The translations under genes were made by a program, and so were the position numbers. Positions 1-35,759 of a stretch of 64,000 nucleotides of DNA are shown here, in pieces; position 1 is the stretch's first letter, and the number at the start of each line of letters is the position of its first letter. The notes below the pieces were generated by a model that saw only the letters and a list, made by a program, of their open reading frames with translations, made no database searches and was not told the origin of the DNA. This DNA is from Pelecanus crispus. Lineage: Eukaryota > Chordata > Aves > Pelecaniformes > Pelecanidae. The stretch is from positions 3,024,001 through 3,088,000 of the forward strand of contig NC_134676.1 of NCBI RefSeq assembly GCF_030463565.1, given 5' to 3'.

Positions 1-394
1 CCGGTGGCTTCCCAGCGCCCAGCCGCTCAGGAGCACAGGTCCCTTGCAGAACAGAGCAAAAATGCTTCGCGCTGAAACCATTTTCTTCCCTTACTGCACT
101 TTATTGCTCGGCAAGGGAATTTCATCACCTCTGCATGCTCGCGTGCTCCTTCCCCATCCCATTGCCCATCAGCAGTGTGTTTTCTCTGTCCTTCTTCTCA
201 CGTGGGGAGATGCAGCACTGAACTTATGTTGGGCAAGAGGCTTCTTACTGTGGCTCTGTCCTGGGCGCTCCTGCTGGCACTGAAGCAGTTAACAGTGGCC
301 AGCAGGATTTGGGGGCAGGCAGCATATATTTTTAAAGGGAATTTGTCTTTCTTAAATTGTCATTCCAAAACCTATTCCACCCCATCCATCTGAC
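1..394. other. Left flank, nothing recognised
   Basis: No exon, repeat family or regulatory site could be supported here. Confidence 0.5.
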
Positions 395-1440
395 ATCGAC
401 CCACCCTATTAATGGAGTTAAGTCCAGTTGGTGGCCAGTCACGAGCGGTGTTCCCCAGGGCTCTATTTTGGGGCCAGCCTTGTTTAATATCTTTATCAAT
501 GATCTGGATGAGGGGATTGAGTGCACCCTCAGTAAGTTTGCAGATGACACCAAGTTGGGTGGGAGAGTCAATCTGCTGGAGGGTAGGATGGCCCTGCAGA
601 GGGACCTGGACAGGCTGGATCGATGGGCCGAGGCCAACTGTGTGAGGTTTAACAAGGCCAAGTGCCGGGTCCTGCACTTGGATCACAACAACCCCATGCA
701 GCGCTACAGGCTTGGGGAGGAGTGGCTGGAAAGCTGCCTGGCCGAAAAGGACCTGGGGGTGTTGGTAGACAGCCGGATGAACATGAGCCAGCAGTGTGCC
801 CAGGTGGCCAAGAAGGCCAACAGCATCCTGCCTTGTGTCAGGAATAGTGTGGCCAGCAGGAGCAGGGAGGTGATTGTGCCCCTGTACTCGGCGCTGGTGA
901 GGCCGCACCTGGAATGCTGTGTCCAGTTTTGGGCCCCTCACTCCAAGAAGGACATTGGGGTGCTGGAGCGTGTCCAGAGAAGGGCAACGAAGCTGGTGAA
1001 GGGTCTGGAGCACAGGGCTGGTGGGGAGCGGCTGAGGGAGCTGGGGGTGTTCAGCCTGGAGAAGAGGAGGCTGAGGGGAGACCTGATCGCTCTCTGCAGC
1101 TCCCTGAAAGGAGGTTGTAGTGAGGTGGGTGTTGGTCTCTTCTCCCACGTAGTTAGCAATAGGACGAGAGGAAATGGGCTTAAGCTGCGCCAGGGGAGGT
1201 TTAGGTTGGAAATTAGGAAAAATTTCTTTACGGAAAGGGTGGTCAAAAATTGGAACAGGCTGCCCAGAGAGGTGGTGGAGTCCCCATCCCTGGAAGTGTT
1301 TAAAAAATGGGCAGATGTGGTACTTCGGGACATGGTTTAGTCTAGTCTACCCTTGATTGGCTTAGAGTAGACTTGGTAGTGTGGGCTAATGGTTGGACTG
1401 GATGATCTTAAAGGTCTTTTCCAACCTAAATGATTCTATT
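395..1440 (+). mobile_element. CR1 LINE, 5'-truncated, with open reverse-transcriptase C-terminal frame
   Basis: A sense-strand CR1 starting inside ORF2. The frame is open from before 395 to a stop at 1338-1340. It carries [11 protein letters not shown] and the catalytic FADD box (FADDTKLGG), then the conserved CR1 C-terminal region ending ADVVLRDMV. The 3' UTR follows, with CTAGTCTACCCTTGATTGG and the stem region GGTTGGACTGGATGATCTTA, ending in ATGATTCTATTCT. The palm-domain N-terminal half and the endonuclease are missing, so it cannot move by itself. The uninterrupted ~940-bp coding remnant suggests fairly recent insertion. It lies 3' of MAPK4 in opposite orientation. Confidence 0.95.
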
Positions 1441-4400
1441 CTTGCTCCGAGAGCCGCGGGGTGACTGCACGGAAACGACGACGGCGCTGCCTGTCCCATC
1501 ACCCAGCCCCGTTCGCAGCCAGATGGTTGCTCGTCCCGGAGCTCAACCTCCCTTTATAATTGGACCTGGCTGAGTTCAAGCTGTTCCACTGATCTTCGCT
1601 TCCCTCCCGAAGTGCCAGCGGGACTAACAGAACTGCCCCAAGATTTTAAAATAGTTACTGCAATAACCACGGAGAAGCAGCCAGCCCGGCACTGCCTGCT
1701 CCATCCCAGAGTCGCACAGCTCACCGCTCCTGCCGGAGGCGCGGCATTCCCAGGGCGTTCGCTAACCCGGCATTGCCCTTCTTGCACTGGAACCTCAACC
1801 TGCAGCAGAGGAGAAATGGCAGGGGGGAAAAAAAGATGTGAACACGGTCAGCATTGCACCCACATTTGTTGAGTCAAACCCAAACTGGTTTGCATACGGT
1901 TAGAAATGTAGAGCGGCTCCTTTTGAATAGTTGTAAGAATTGCCCAGTGGTGCCTTGTTTTTGGTGGTGGTTAGGGAAGGAACTGCCCTAACAGGCAGCG
2001 AGGGATGGAAAAGCACGGGCCACGGCAGCAAGACAGGGCATCGCCGACAGCTCATTCCCTCCTGCTCCCTGCGCGCCCCTGGCACAGCTGGCAGCCGCTG
2101 ACGGGTATCGCCAGTGCTGCGGGTGAGCTGGGGGCAGCCCCCGGTGCCCGAGCAGCCCGTGCCGAGGAGGGATGTGAGACAGGAGCGAAGGCCCCGCAGA
2201 GCTTGAAGGTTTTGCATTTTTAGCAGCTGGTTCGTGACCGAGTGGTTTTAGCCATGCTGCGGGGTTCCGGCTGCTCCGCCGTGGACTGTTATCATTAGGC
2301 TTGGCACTAGACTTAGGCTGTTCAAATTAGTCTTATAAAGTGTTCTTCTAGTGCAGAGCTGTATAAAAATAGGGTATCATGAGAAACTCCGTATTCTCCA
2401 AAAAAAACCCCCACCAAACCCCAAATAAATCACAGTTCTTCCCCCTGCTCTCCCTGATCGCAGCGCCAATCCCACACACCGGTTTTTCTTACCTGCTCCA
2501 TTCTGCAGCCTGGACTATCAAAGCTTTGTTAGATTACCCCAGATTTTGCCGCAGATTTTTATACCACCACCAGTACGACCTAGGCAGGAATTCCCACGAA
2601 CAGGAGGACAGACCTGGTGCCCAAGCACTAACGACATCGTTCTCACTCGCGGACACCGAAGCACGGAGAGCAAGCAGAGAGTTCAAATCACACCCTGAAG
2701 CAGCTTTACCTACATCTATTGCCATTTTCTGGGAGGAATATTATATATTGCTTAAACTTAAAACAATATACTATCTGTGTGGACAAACACTTCATGCAAC
2801 GGTGACATACCACAGGACTTAATTACATTTTTAGGTATGGTCTGTCCTGTCAAAGATATACTTGGGTATATTGTCGCCAAAGCTTAATAAAAATTTATAC
2901 AGACTTCCTAAAACACCTTATTTTCACTGCAAGATTAATCAAAGCAACCCTTTCGAGATCCTTTTGTTGCAATCTATTCTACTGCAACCCAAGAGCCAAT
3001 GCAAGAAGCCCCCATGAGAAAAGGTCGTCTTTTTAAGACAGATTCTCCTTTTTTTTTTTGATAAATAAAACCCTCCTCTTTGAATTTAGCAACGCGGTTG
3101 TTACAAAGCAGCTCTGACAGCGGCCAGATGGCTGTTCAAAATACCGTGGTGAGCATGGTCTCGGAAAGCGAAGACGCACTTTGAGAGGACTACATTCACC
3201 CCAGTATTGTACTACTTCAAAATCAAACTCTGCCTTTGAAAAATGTCAAAGGCAACCATTCAGGAGCAAACACCATACGGTATATTTGTCCTCTTCAATT
3301 CCTCTTACAATCAATGGGGGGAAAAAAAAAGAACATTTCAGACCTGAAATGACTGCATGCCGCGTTATACAGTGTTCTCACCGCAAGCTCTGCAAAATGT
3401 TAGAGGGTGGCATGAAATTGCTCAGATATGTGTTCGTCTTGGGTTAAAAGGGACAGAAATGATCGTTAGCAGTCCAATCGCCAATAGGTCCGCTTGTAAT
3501 ATTCATTGACACTTACGTTGTGGTTTTACTCTGGGATCCAGGTGTGATATGCAAAGGAAACACTTCCCAGGACGTCCCTAAAACCGTATTTAAAGTAAGC
3601 TGAAGTTGATTTTTTCATGACTCTAGTGGTAAAGCTCTGGTTAACGCAGCCCTGTGATGGTGTAACAGCTGCTGAATCCCAACGCGAATAAAAATAAACA
3701 GCAGTAAAAATAGTCACGGATTTGCGACTGGGGAAGAACAACCGTGGGGCCAGCAACGGAACCGTCGGAGGCATCGTTTTGACATTTAAAGGTGTTTTTA
3801 AGACCTGCACCCTCGTCTCCCCGATGGGTTCCCAGTCCCCCGGCTGCGGCCGGTGGGTGGCCGTAGCGGACGGGCAGAGCCTTGCATGGAGGCCACCACC
3901 AGCAGCTCCCACAGGTTCGGGGCAGGGGGCTGCTGCTCCCTCTGCTCTTCCTCAAATAAAACCACGTAAAAGGCCGGCCGCAATGGCTGGCGCCCACCAG
4001 GACACTTACGTACCTGACCGCTGCCTTAAACGCCAGCCTCGAAACGTGAGGTCCTCCTCGGCTTGGAGGCATCTGCTGTCCCTCTGCTCCTGTCAGCGAC
4101 GTCCCCCGCGTCGTCACTGCGGTGCCTCCCCACGTCACCACGCAGGACCGCAGCGCTCGCTCCCGAGCCTCGGCGCTCACAACCCGCACCCTTGGCCCTC
4201 CTGCCTCTGCCCAGCACACCCACGCCAGCACCTCTCTATAAATCCAGGGCGCCCATCCCAGTGCCACCCGGCCTCGGCGGCCTGTCACACCATCTACAGT
4301 ATCAACGGCGGCAATGCTCCCTTTTTTCTCTTTTGCACGCAATCTGCAAATTTATTGAAATGCCTGATGCTTAACCTTGCACTGAAATGATTCTTCAAAC

Positions 4401-4697
4401 ACCCGCAGGAAGAAGCCGTTTGCAGAAGTCACCGCGTTGGTGACGAGGTCTGAATTCCCCCCGCCGTGCCCCTGCGCGCTCAGGTGCCCTGCACCAGCCA
4501 AAGCAAAGCTCGGTGAAAAGCCACCCAACACCAAATAACCCCGGAATGCAAATATTTGTGCGATGCACGCGCTAGTCCAGGTCTTCGTGATCATTCACAG
4601 AAGAAACCTAGACGCGAGTACTGGAATAAACATTTCAAATCGCATAATAAGCAAAATAAGTACACACTACCGAGCAAGGAAGGCTCAGGCCTTAAAT
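1441..4697. other. Intergenic 3' flank, no gene recognised
   Basis: Mixed AT-rich and GC-rich sequence (GC-rich near 3.8-4.3 kb). Reading frames here overlap on both strands and resemble no family I know. No CR1 tail, LTR or splice-site pair could be supported. Confidence 0.5.
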
Positions 4698-4703
4698 TTT
4701 ATT
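4698..4703 (-). terminator. Candidate polyadenylation signal AATAAA for MAPK4
   Basis: This is the first canonical hexamer I found on the minus strand below the stop codon. It is followed about 25-40 nt later by a GT-rich stretch (GGTAGTGTGTACTTATTTTG), as expected for a downstream element. There is no transcript evidence. Confidence 0.35.
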
Positions 4704-5707
4704 CTTGTAGATGAGAAATAAATCTGGCTTGCGATCGGCTGAGCACGCTCAGGTAACAAATTAAAGCCACCCCTCTCGTTCTCCCCCCCTTTTCCAGCAC
4801 GTGACGCCGAGGTTTTGGAACAATGTTAAATAATAGCTCGCGAACCGAGACGCAAAATCCGGAGCAGCGGCAATAAGCTCCGTTTGCTTCTTGTGAAGTT
4901 AATATTAGACTTTAATTGTGGGCCCCCAAGCTCCCACTCCTCCTTAGAAGATAATATTCAAAAGCAAAACTGTTACTTTCATGGCCATAATAAATAGTCC
5001 CGTACGCCTCTGGTGAAGGCCGAATGTAACAACCCACGGAAAATGGCTTCTGGTTTCAGAGGATGTGGCGACTGACATCCGCCGAGGAAAACGCTGGCGT
5101 GGTTTGATCGCTGCCGATTTCACACGCCAGCGCCTCTCCCTGTTTAACCCAACGGCAGCGAACAGTGGCTGAATCTGTCAGAAGAGAGTTTTAAAAGTCA
5201 GCTCTCGCATCGCTGATCTTATCCTTCAGGTTTAAACTCCATCGGCTCCCAAACGTTTAATCTGCAGTTGATGCCTCCGGCTGCGGCGCTTTGTGCGTCT
5301 CCCATCGGAGCCTGGGCGTTATCTGCTCCTCCCAGGGCAGCACCAGGGAGCGACGGGGCACAACTGGGGCTGCCGCTGCCTCCTCCTCTCCGGGCACACG
5401 CTCGCTCCGGCACCGGCCATCCCATTCCCAGCCTTTGCTGGACGCTGCTGGCTGCACGGCAAAGCTGAGCGGGCCCACGGGTGGTGAGCTGTGGGCTGCC
5501 GGGGCCGGATTCGGATCCGCTCCACTGCAGGGGCGGCCGCTTCTTCGGCGTCCGAATTTCTCCCGCCACGAGTAAAAGTGCTGAGCTTTAGTTGAGGTAT
5601 ATCAATAATCTGCAACACACTGGAAACCAACCCTCTGTTTCTCATTTCCCCTTTCTAAACCACTGTGGGGGATGTCCAAACACTCGAAGCAAAGACCAGA
5701 GCCCAAC

Positions 5708-6030
5708 GGCTTTGCCTTCCAGATGCCTTCTCCAATGGCTTTGCCTTCCAGATGCCTTCTCCAATGGCTTTGCCTTCCAGATGCCTTCTCCAGTGGCTTT
5801 GCCTTCCAGATGCCTTCTCCAATGGCTTTGCCTTCCAGATGCCTTCTCCAGTGGCTTTGCCTTCCAGATGCCTTCTCCAATGGCTTTGCCTTCCAGATGC
5901 CTTCTCCAGTGGCTTTGCCTTCCAGATGCCTTCTCCAGTGGCTTTGCCTTCCAGATACCTTCTCCAATGGCTTTGCCTTCCAGATGCCTTCTCCAGTGGC
6001 TTTGGCTTTGCCTTCCAGATGCCTTCTCCA
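5708..6030. repeat. 29-bp minisatellite, about 11 units
   Basis: Units start at 5708, 5737, 5766, 5795, 5824, 5853, 5882, 5911, 5940, 5969 and 5998, each about GGCTTTGCCTTCCAGATGCC plus TTCTCCARTG. Units are nearly identical. They differ mainly by A or G near the end (CCAAT or CCAGT); one unit has ATACC for ATGCC, and the last carries an extra GGCTTT. Because 29 is not a multiple of 3 and the unit lacks stop codons, long spurious reading frames appear in all frames. Confidence 0.97.
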
Positions 6031-7734
6031 CCCCTGCCCCAGGACTTCCACCCCATCCCATCCATGCAGCCGGCAGCCTTCACATCCATGCTGCTAATCA
6101 GCTGGAGTAACGGCATTTCAATCAGCCTAAGGAGAGATCTTCACAATAAGAACAAGTTTTTGGGCTTGTCAGTGCCTTGCACAAGCTATCCTACAGCTAA
6201 ACCTGTACCTGATCCCACCAAGAACAGAAACCAGGGTTAATACAGTAAATGCTGCGGTTAGTTCTCACCCGAGTCTCACATGAGTTTTCTTCACATCTCA
6301 GAAGATTTAGTAGATTGCTTGTTAAAAGGGTAGAAATAATTCATATAGGAATAGTAGTTAAATATGGATCTTGGAGTTACTAAGTACAGTAGTTTCTCTT
6401 TTCCAGAGAGAACGGTGCTGGAGAGCACAGTGCCACGATGGCAAGGAAAGCAGAGATTGGCTTTCATTGACACTATTTACAGGTTTTCCATTTAAAAAAC
6501 TGCCGAGTTGGATTAAATATAAGTATAGAACATTTCTTCCATATACAAACTCTTGTTAGCTGATTAATTATTAAGGTGCTCAGAAGTGTGGATGAAAACA
6601 GAAGTTACAGTAGATCAGTTGCGTTTGTGTCTATTTACAAACCGCGCTCGGTTGCCTGCTGACACCCGCATCTTCCAAAAACGCTGGAAGCGAAGCGGCC
6701 AGTTACGAACCTAATCTAACACAGGAACTGTTGTTTTCTTCACAACATCTTTGTCAGAAGGTTAAATAGTAGTACTTTCATTCCTTTTTTTTAGTAGCAA
6801 AGGTGGGTGCCCTCGCTGAGTCTGTGTAGCTGGCGGTGCCGGGCAGCACCGCACCGTTGGACACCCTGTTTCTCACTCTCGACTCCTCTCCAGCCCTTAC
6901 CACCAGAATTTGCTGGGCAGCTGCCCGAGACAGGACTCGCAGTGCCAGGTTGTTACACCCAAATGCATCGTATGGGGCCTCCTAAGTATTCGGAGAGCCC
7001 AGATCTACCCCGTACAACAGAAGGGAGAATTTCTGTGCGAGAAACCAAACAAGGAGAATGCGCTTAGCAAAAATTTTGTCTTCCGATCAGAAAAAATAAA
7101 ATCAAATCCCAAGCGGCCCATATTTTGTAGGTCAAATTCCTTCCCCATTAACATTCTCAAAGAGTTATTTTCTGTCTGATGACCAAACTCTACCACTAGT
7201 TCCGTTCTCTGCTGACGGCTGACCACAGACACTGCCTGGCATCGCTTCTCTCCATACCGCCTGTACTCACACGGGTGCCTCAGAGGAGCTCAAAGTTTGG
7301 CGTTTTGGGAACCGGTCAAACCAGGAGGGTATCTGACCATAATGAAAATGCTGATTTTGTCCTCGTCATTTTAAGATGCTACAGAAAAAGAAAGGAAAAG
7401 AAGTTGATTTGACTTCTGTTTGTAAACTTATCATGTACTGTCATCTTTCCCTCGTACATTTAAGTTTCAAACAGGTCCCAGAGATTGCAAGGCAAGAGTG
7501 TTAAGGCAGTATAAGAAACTCAGTATTTCATTCACACCTCTTGATTCCCTTAAAGGTATTTCTAAGGCATCAAAAGGGGCATGTGGTTTGTGCTTGCCTT
7601 TTCAGAAAAAGGCATTCGGTATAGTGTAAAAAACGGATGCTCAATGACAGACGGAAGCCACTCAGCCCCGGGCAATGGCCACACCATCAGAGAGGAACAG
7701 GGAGATACGGCGGGGTTTCCTGGGTGTGGGTTCC

Positions 7735-30513
<22,779 letters not shown>

Positions 30514-32308
30514 CTGGGAGAGTTGAAGGGCTTCCAGATTGCAAATGCGGTTTGAAATCAAGTGCCTCATCATTACTTAGAGTTGCCTGGGGAGGTCTCG
30601 CTCTGAGCCCATCACTTCAAGACGACATGCAGATGCAGTGAAAATAGATGCGAGCACACACACACAAATAAAATGTTTTAAACAGGGTGAGAATTCAAGG
30701 GGTAGAAGAGACTTTCCAAGCAGCGTGGACAAACGCAGCCCAGAGATCGCAAGCAAAACAGAAAAGTTATTTTTCTTGAGACTAAAAGATCAGTGCTGCT
30801 ACATTTTTCAGCCACTTTCTTGTTTTCCTTCTCCAATGGCCCCGAAACGATGCCAAAGTGTGGGGCTGGTAGTGCAGCCGGACACCCGGCCCCACGTCCC
30901 CGGCGTCTCAGTGCCGGGGCAGCCGGCCGGCCCCGCTGTGGGGCAGAGCCCAGCGCAGCCCCATGGCCCCTCCACTGCCCCAAACCCTCCCTGCCCACAA
31001 GTTTTGACAGCGTTTTCCCCACCAGCGAAGCGCATCCAGGCGCTGGCCAGGCTCCCCAACGGTCAGCAAAGCTTCGCCCTTCTCGTCGCTCCCTTTTCGG
31101 TACAGGCAGACCCCATCTTCCCCATCAGCAGACAGAAATCTTGACGGCAGCAAATATTTTGCAGACCAAGACTCACTTTCTATGTTCAGTCCAGCAAGTT
31201 TCCACGTTTTCAGTTCCAACACCTTGCCCTCATATGTCTTTTGCCGGCGAAGCCAAGCACCATCTGATCTTTACAGCTCGCTGGAGGAGTTCCCTGCGCT
31301 GCGCTGCCCGGTTATCCCTCAGCAGGTCTCAATCCCGCTCCTGGAAAAAAAAAAAGAGGAGATGGACTCATTGGATACCAGCACTGCCTCTGCCCTGCCT
31401 ATGTAATGGCTTGCTGAAGGTTAACCATGAGCAAAACTGTGACCTTTTGGAGACTCATTAGTTATCCCCTCCAAAAGCACACATCATTACCAGCATTTTT
31501 CAGACGGTTAATTTTTCCTTTTCAGTTTGTAATACACAGAAAACTATAACTCTTCCTTTCCCCTTTGTCCGTTCCTTTTTTTATTTTAATCTGTCTGAAA
31601 ATGTTACAGAGCCATCTGCAGAAGGCAAAGGCTGAACAGCGCGCTACGTCTCTGACTGCCCATTGAAACCGTATCGCAAGGAAAGCAAGGTAGCAGCCCA
31701 CAAAGGTATGAACCCTCCCTGCCGAGCAGCTGATTGCAGATAAGGCCACGGAATTTTTTAGCTTATAACGACCAAAATTGCTTGGGCAAACAAGGCGGTG
31801 CCATCCTGGCCAGTTTTGCAAAAAGCCTTAAAAACTGGCTGCGAGGGTGGGACTGCCCCTGAATTCGGGGTCCCACAGCAAACCTTGGCAGCAGCCTGGG
31901 GATGCCGCTGGCTCCGTCCCTGCGGCCGCAGGGAGCTGCCAACCCCTTCCCTCACGCAGCAAAGCACACCGTTTCAGTGCCTGTACAAAGAGAGATGCTC
32001 CGGCGTTGCTCAGCCTTGGGTCCACAAGCAGCTAACGACGCAGCTCGTTTCTCCTCCGGCGTGCTGGGGGAAGGAGGAGAGCATCCTCATTGAGACGGAT
32101 GAGCCGCCTCGTTAACTGCGGGGATTTGCCATCCATCAGCGGCGCCTGCAACTGCAGCTCAGGCGCGAGCTCTGCCGAGGGCCGCTCGGCACCCGCAGCC
32201 ATCCCGCTGCTTCTCCGGCAGCTTTGCTGGTGATGAACGCAGGGGTGGGAAGACACGGTGGGAAAATAGAAGCTGACTTCATCTCTCACCGTGTCCTTCA
32301 TAAGGTTA

Positions 32309-32668
32309 GAATCACAGAATGGTTTAGGTTGGGAAAGACCTTTAAGATCATCCAGTCCAACCATTAACATAACACTACCAAGTCCACCACTAAAACAATT
32401 CAGGGGAGAGTAGCAATTTCATGTTTCCTGCCTTGGTGGCTGGATTATTTTTTAATGAAAGTAAAACTAGGAATCACTAAGGTTGGAAAGGATCTCTAAG
32501 ATCATCAGTCCAACCATCAACCCAACACCCCCATGCCCACTAAACCATGTCCCCCAGTGCCACATCTGCCCATTTTTTGAACCCCTCCAGGGATGGGGAC
32601 TCCCCCACCTCTCTGGGCAGCCTGTTCCAATGCTTGACCACCCTTTCCATCAAGAAATTTTTCCTAAT
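32309..32668 (-). mobile_element. Composite CR1, copy 3
   Basis: Second CR1 tail 32309 to about 32396 (AATCACAGAATGGTTTAGG on plus), linker to about 32470 (same TTTCATGTTTCCTGCCTTGG), then the first CR1 3' UTR and the ORF2 end. The CR1 match stops after AAATTTTTCCTAATGG near 32668. The junction positions in the linker agree with the other four composite copies. Confidence 0.9.
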
Positions 32669-32895
32669 GGTTGTGCTCGGCATTCAGATGCCACGAAAAC
32701 ACTTCCTCCGTCTGTCCAAGTTTAGTAGCTACTCCCTTCAGAGGCGTAAGCCGGCTCGCAGCCCCCCAGCTTTGCTCTTCTCCTCCATGAGGTCGTGGTT
32801 GCACAGACCCAAGAACTCCCCCATGCAAAGACTTGCTACGAGATAGACATAGGGTCCTGTGGTCCTCTTTGAAAGTACAGCTGAATAGATAAACG

Positions 32896-32914
32896 TGCAC
32901 ATATATATATATAA
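32896..32914. repeat. Short (TA)n microsatellite
   Basis: A run of alternating TA follows CGTGCACATA. It is short and probably polymorphic. Confidence 0.7.
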
Positions 32915-35379
32915 AAAAACCCCAAATGATAAAACTGAAGTTGTGTTTTTTTCACCTCCTATTAATATGAAAAGACCTTATGACACCCTTGGCATTAAGA
33001 AGCTGGAACACGTGAACGCGGACCCAACACAAGCAAGGTGGGCAACAGCAGCGAGTCGCGGCGTCTCAGGAGCATAATTTCAAAGCCTCTGTGTGCTAAC
33101 ACATGCTCCCCTGATCGATGGAGGAATCTCTTATCGAGATGCAGTGGCTTTTAATGAAAAGAAACGCAGCAGAGGAACCTGCTGGCACCACAGCAGACCC
33201 TTCACCCAACTGCTGGCAATGGCATAACAGGCAAATACCAACGTTTGCTGGGGATGAGGATGCAGATTTAGCCAGAGGCACAGAGGATCCCAATATTTTG
33301 AGGATTTTCCTGACAAAATGTTATTTTTCCAGTGGCAGGTCACCATGCAGGGGCGGCCATGGGCAAGGGACCACCTCTTGCAGATGCTCCAGTTAGGAAA
33401 AGACGGTTCAAAGCCCTCAAAGCACTTCAAGTTTTCTAGATAAAACACCGCGATTTTTCACCCGCAATTAATTCGTTTAGAAATAGAATCGAAAAAAAGG
33501 CACCAAGTGTTAGGAAATGACTGGGGTTTTTTTTCCAGATGATCAGCTCATCGAAGCTTTCGACCTACCATGTTTCCCTGCCGACGTGTATGAATCTCAG
33601 AGGAGCAAGGACACCCTCTCCTGCCCAGCCTCTGCCCCACTCCCAAACACTCTCTGACGCCCCATTTTGCTGCACCCTCTCTTTGCCATGAGACCCACGT
33701 GCACAGCAGTGCCCCGTGCCACCCGCCGAGGGGACCACCAGGTCCTTCTGAAGCCGGGGAGACCTGCGGGGCCCAGCCAGCTGCATGACAAGGGCTGCGA
33801 CCTTGCCCGGGGACGTCCCAGATTAGACACCGGTCCCAGTGCCGCAGAGGGAAGGAAAAAAATACAATTACCGTGGATCTGCTCCCGTCGTGTTCTCCGT
33901 GCCAGATTAATGCCTCTCTTACAGCCCTTAATCGCCAGAGCTGCTCCATTAACCCGGCAGTGGGTTCGCAGCCTGGTCCTTCACTCCGCGCTCCCCAAGC
34001 ATCGGGCATCGCCGGTGGTACCCTCCTGCTCCCTGGCAGAAGTTACCCAGAGTAACGACAGGGAAAACATCAAATGCTGAGCTTTGCTTCGGTTTGCAAC
34101 CAGAAGTAATTAAAGGTGGAAGAGAACCGTAATGCTTCAGGCCAGCGGGGAGCAGCTATTTGAAGAGGGATCCAGTTAACGGTTAAAATAAAGACGTATG
34201 GGCCATGTGACGGCAGAGAAGGATGGAGGCAGGGCAGGGATACCCTCCGAAGAGCATCTGCCAGCAGTTACCAAGCAGATTGGCAAACACTGCTTGCTCC
34301 TGTAGTTGGAAGCAAAAATAATTACAGCCTCTCTCCAATTCAGCAATTATCTAATGCTGGCTTTTGCAAGGACTGCACAGAGAAAGCCGCTCTTGCTATT
34401 AGCAAGCAGGGCAAGCCAGAGAGGTGCCTCGGTCCATAGTCACAGGAGGGAAAAAAACGGGATGAGAAACAAGGAGCAAAGGGGAAAAGGAAGAGAAGTA
34501 AATCCCGAGGCTCTGCAAGAACAGCAGGAAAGAGGACCCTGTGCAGGAACGCAGCTGCACGGCCGTGGCAAGGGAGCACACGTTGCTTAAACCCCAAGAA
34601 GGTGGTGGAGGGGGGGTCTGAGGGGCACGGGAAGGTTTAAGGGGAGGCTGGAACCTGATGAGCAATCAGGGGACTGCAAGAGGCACATCTGGCTGCGGCA
34701 AAACTGGAGCTTTGCCACTTGTGGTGACTAAACCAGAGTTTCCTAAGCCTGCGCTGAAGACCTCAGTCTCTGCATGAGTCTCCCGGATGTCCAAGGAGGA
34801 AAAAAACCCAAGAAAAGTAGCAAAAATTTCCTACTGGCAAAGGGAACTCTGTGAAATTGAAATAGCGCTTGGGTCAACATACTTCAACAAGGTGCCACGT
34901 TGGGTTTGAGCTCCATCTCTGTACCTCATCTCCCAGCCCCGCCGTGTTTCTCAGCTTTTTGGCACTATGAGCCAAACTCCACAGGGTTTGCTGAGACCAG
35001 ATAGGGCTGGATGGGACTCGGTGCTAGCTCCCACGCTGAGCTTCTTGGCTTACTCTAGATGCAATGGAAGGAAACCAAGTTTTGCCTCGTCAGCTTAATT
35101 ATTAATAATTAGTACAGCTCTAGAAGCACTGAAAGGGAAAATGGGATGCATAAGACTAAAAGGGAAGAAAGAGCCCTATTTCATCTCACGAGCAAAGCGA
35201 TGGCCTTCACAGTGCTCCTGGCTACATCTCAGTCCCCAGCTGAGTGATGACCCCACAGCAGCTTCTGCAATTAGGGGGGCTGAGGCAGAATCACCCCTAA
35301 AAGGATGGCAAACCGTGCTCCTGTCCTCGCTCTCGTGGCTGGGTCACTGAACCACCCAGGGAAAGCTGCGGGTGAATAT

Positions 35380-35759
35380 GGGGAGATTTAGATTGGCTAT
35401 TAGGAGAAATTTCTTCACGGAAAGAGTGGTCAAGCATTGGAAGAGGCTGCCCAGAGAGGTGGGGGAGTCCCCATCCCTGGAGGGGTTCAAAAAACGGGTA
35501 GACGTGGCACTTTGGGACATGGTTTAGTGGGCATGGGGGTGTTGGGTTGATGGTTGGGCTGATGATCTTAGAGGTCCTTTCAACCTTAATGATTCTATTC
35601 TAGTTTTACTTTCATTAAAAAATAATGCAGCCACCAAGGCAGGAAACATGGAATTAATTATGACTCTCCCCTTAACTGGTTTAGTGGTGGACTTCGTAGT
35701 GTTGGGTTAATGGTTGGACTGGATGATCTTAAAGGTCTTTTCCAACCTAAATGATTCTA
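35380..35759 (+). mobile_element. Composite CR1, copy 4
   Basis: First CR1 part about 35380-35600 (ORF2 end TTCACGGAAAGAGTGGTCAA to TTAATGATTCTATTC). The first tail here still ends in a recognisable octamer-like ATTCTATTC. Linker 35601-35678, then second CR1 3' end 35679-35759. Plus strand, 5'-truncated. Confidence 0.92.

Larger units (their letters stand above)
4698..7734 (-). other. Putative MAPK4 3' UTR
   Basis: About 3 kb downstream of the stop codon without another gene or CR1. It would contain the 29-bp minisatellite at 5708-6030. The left limit rests only on the first AATAAA found on the minus strand after the stop, at 4703-4698. ATTAAA variants also occur on the minus strand near 5.26 and 4.91 kb, so shorter forms are possible. 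Confidence 0.4.

Noticed and set aside
372..1148. 258-codon frame antisense to the first CR1
   Set aside because: Shadow of the CR1 reverse-transcriptase frame; similar shadows occur in other CR1 copies.
5592..6240. Long overlapping frames on both strands with repeated FQMPS or EGKA-type peptides
   Set aside because: They come from a 29-bp stop-free minisatellite, so every frame is open. No gene structure or homology supports coding.
34590..34665. Possible further CR1-like trace (GAAGGTGGTGGAGG ... GGTTTAAGGGGAGGCTGG)
   Set aside because: Too short and without a tail or UTR match.
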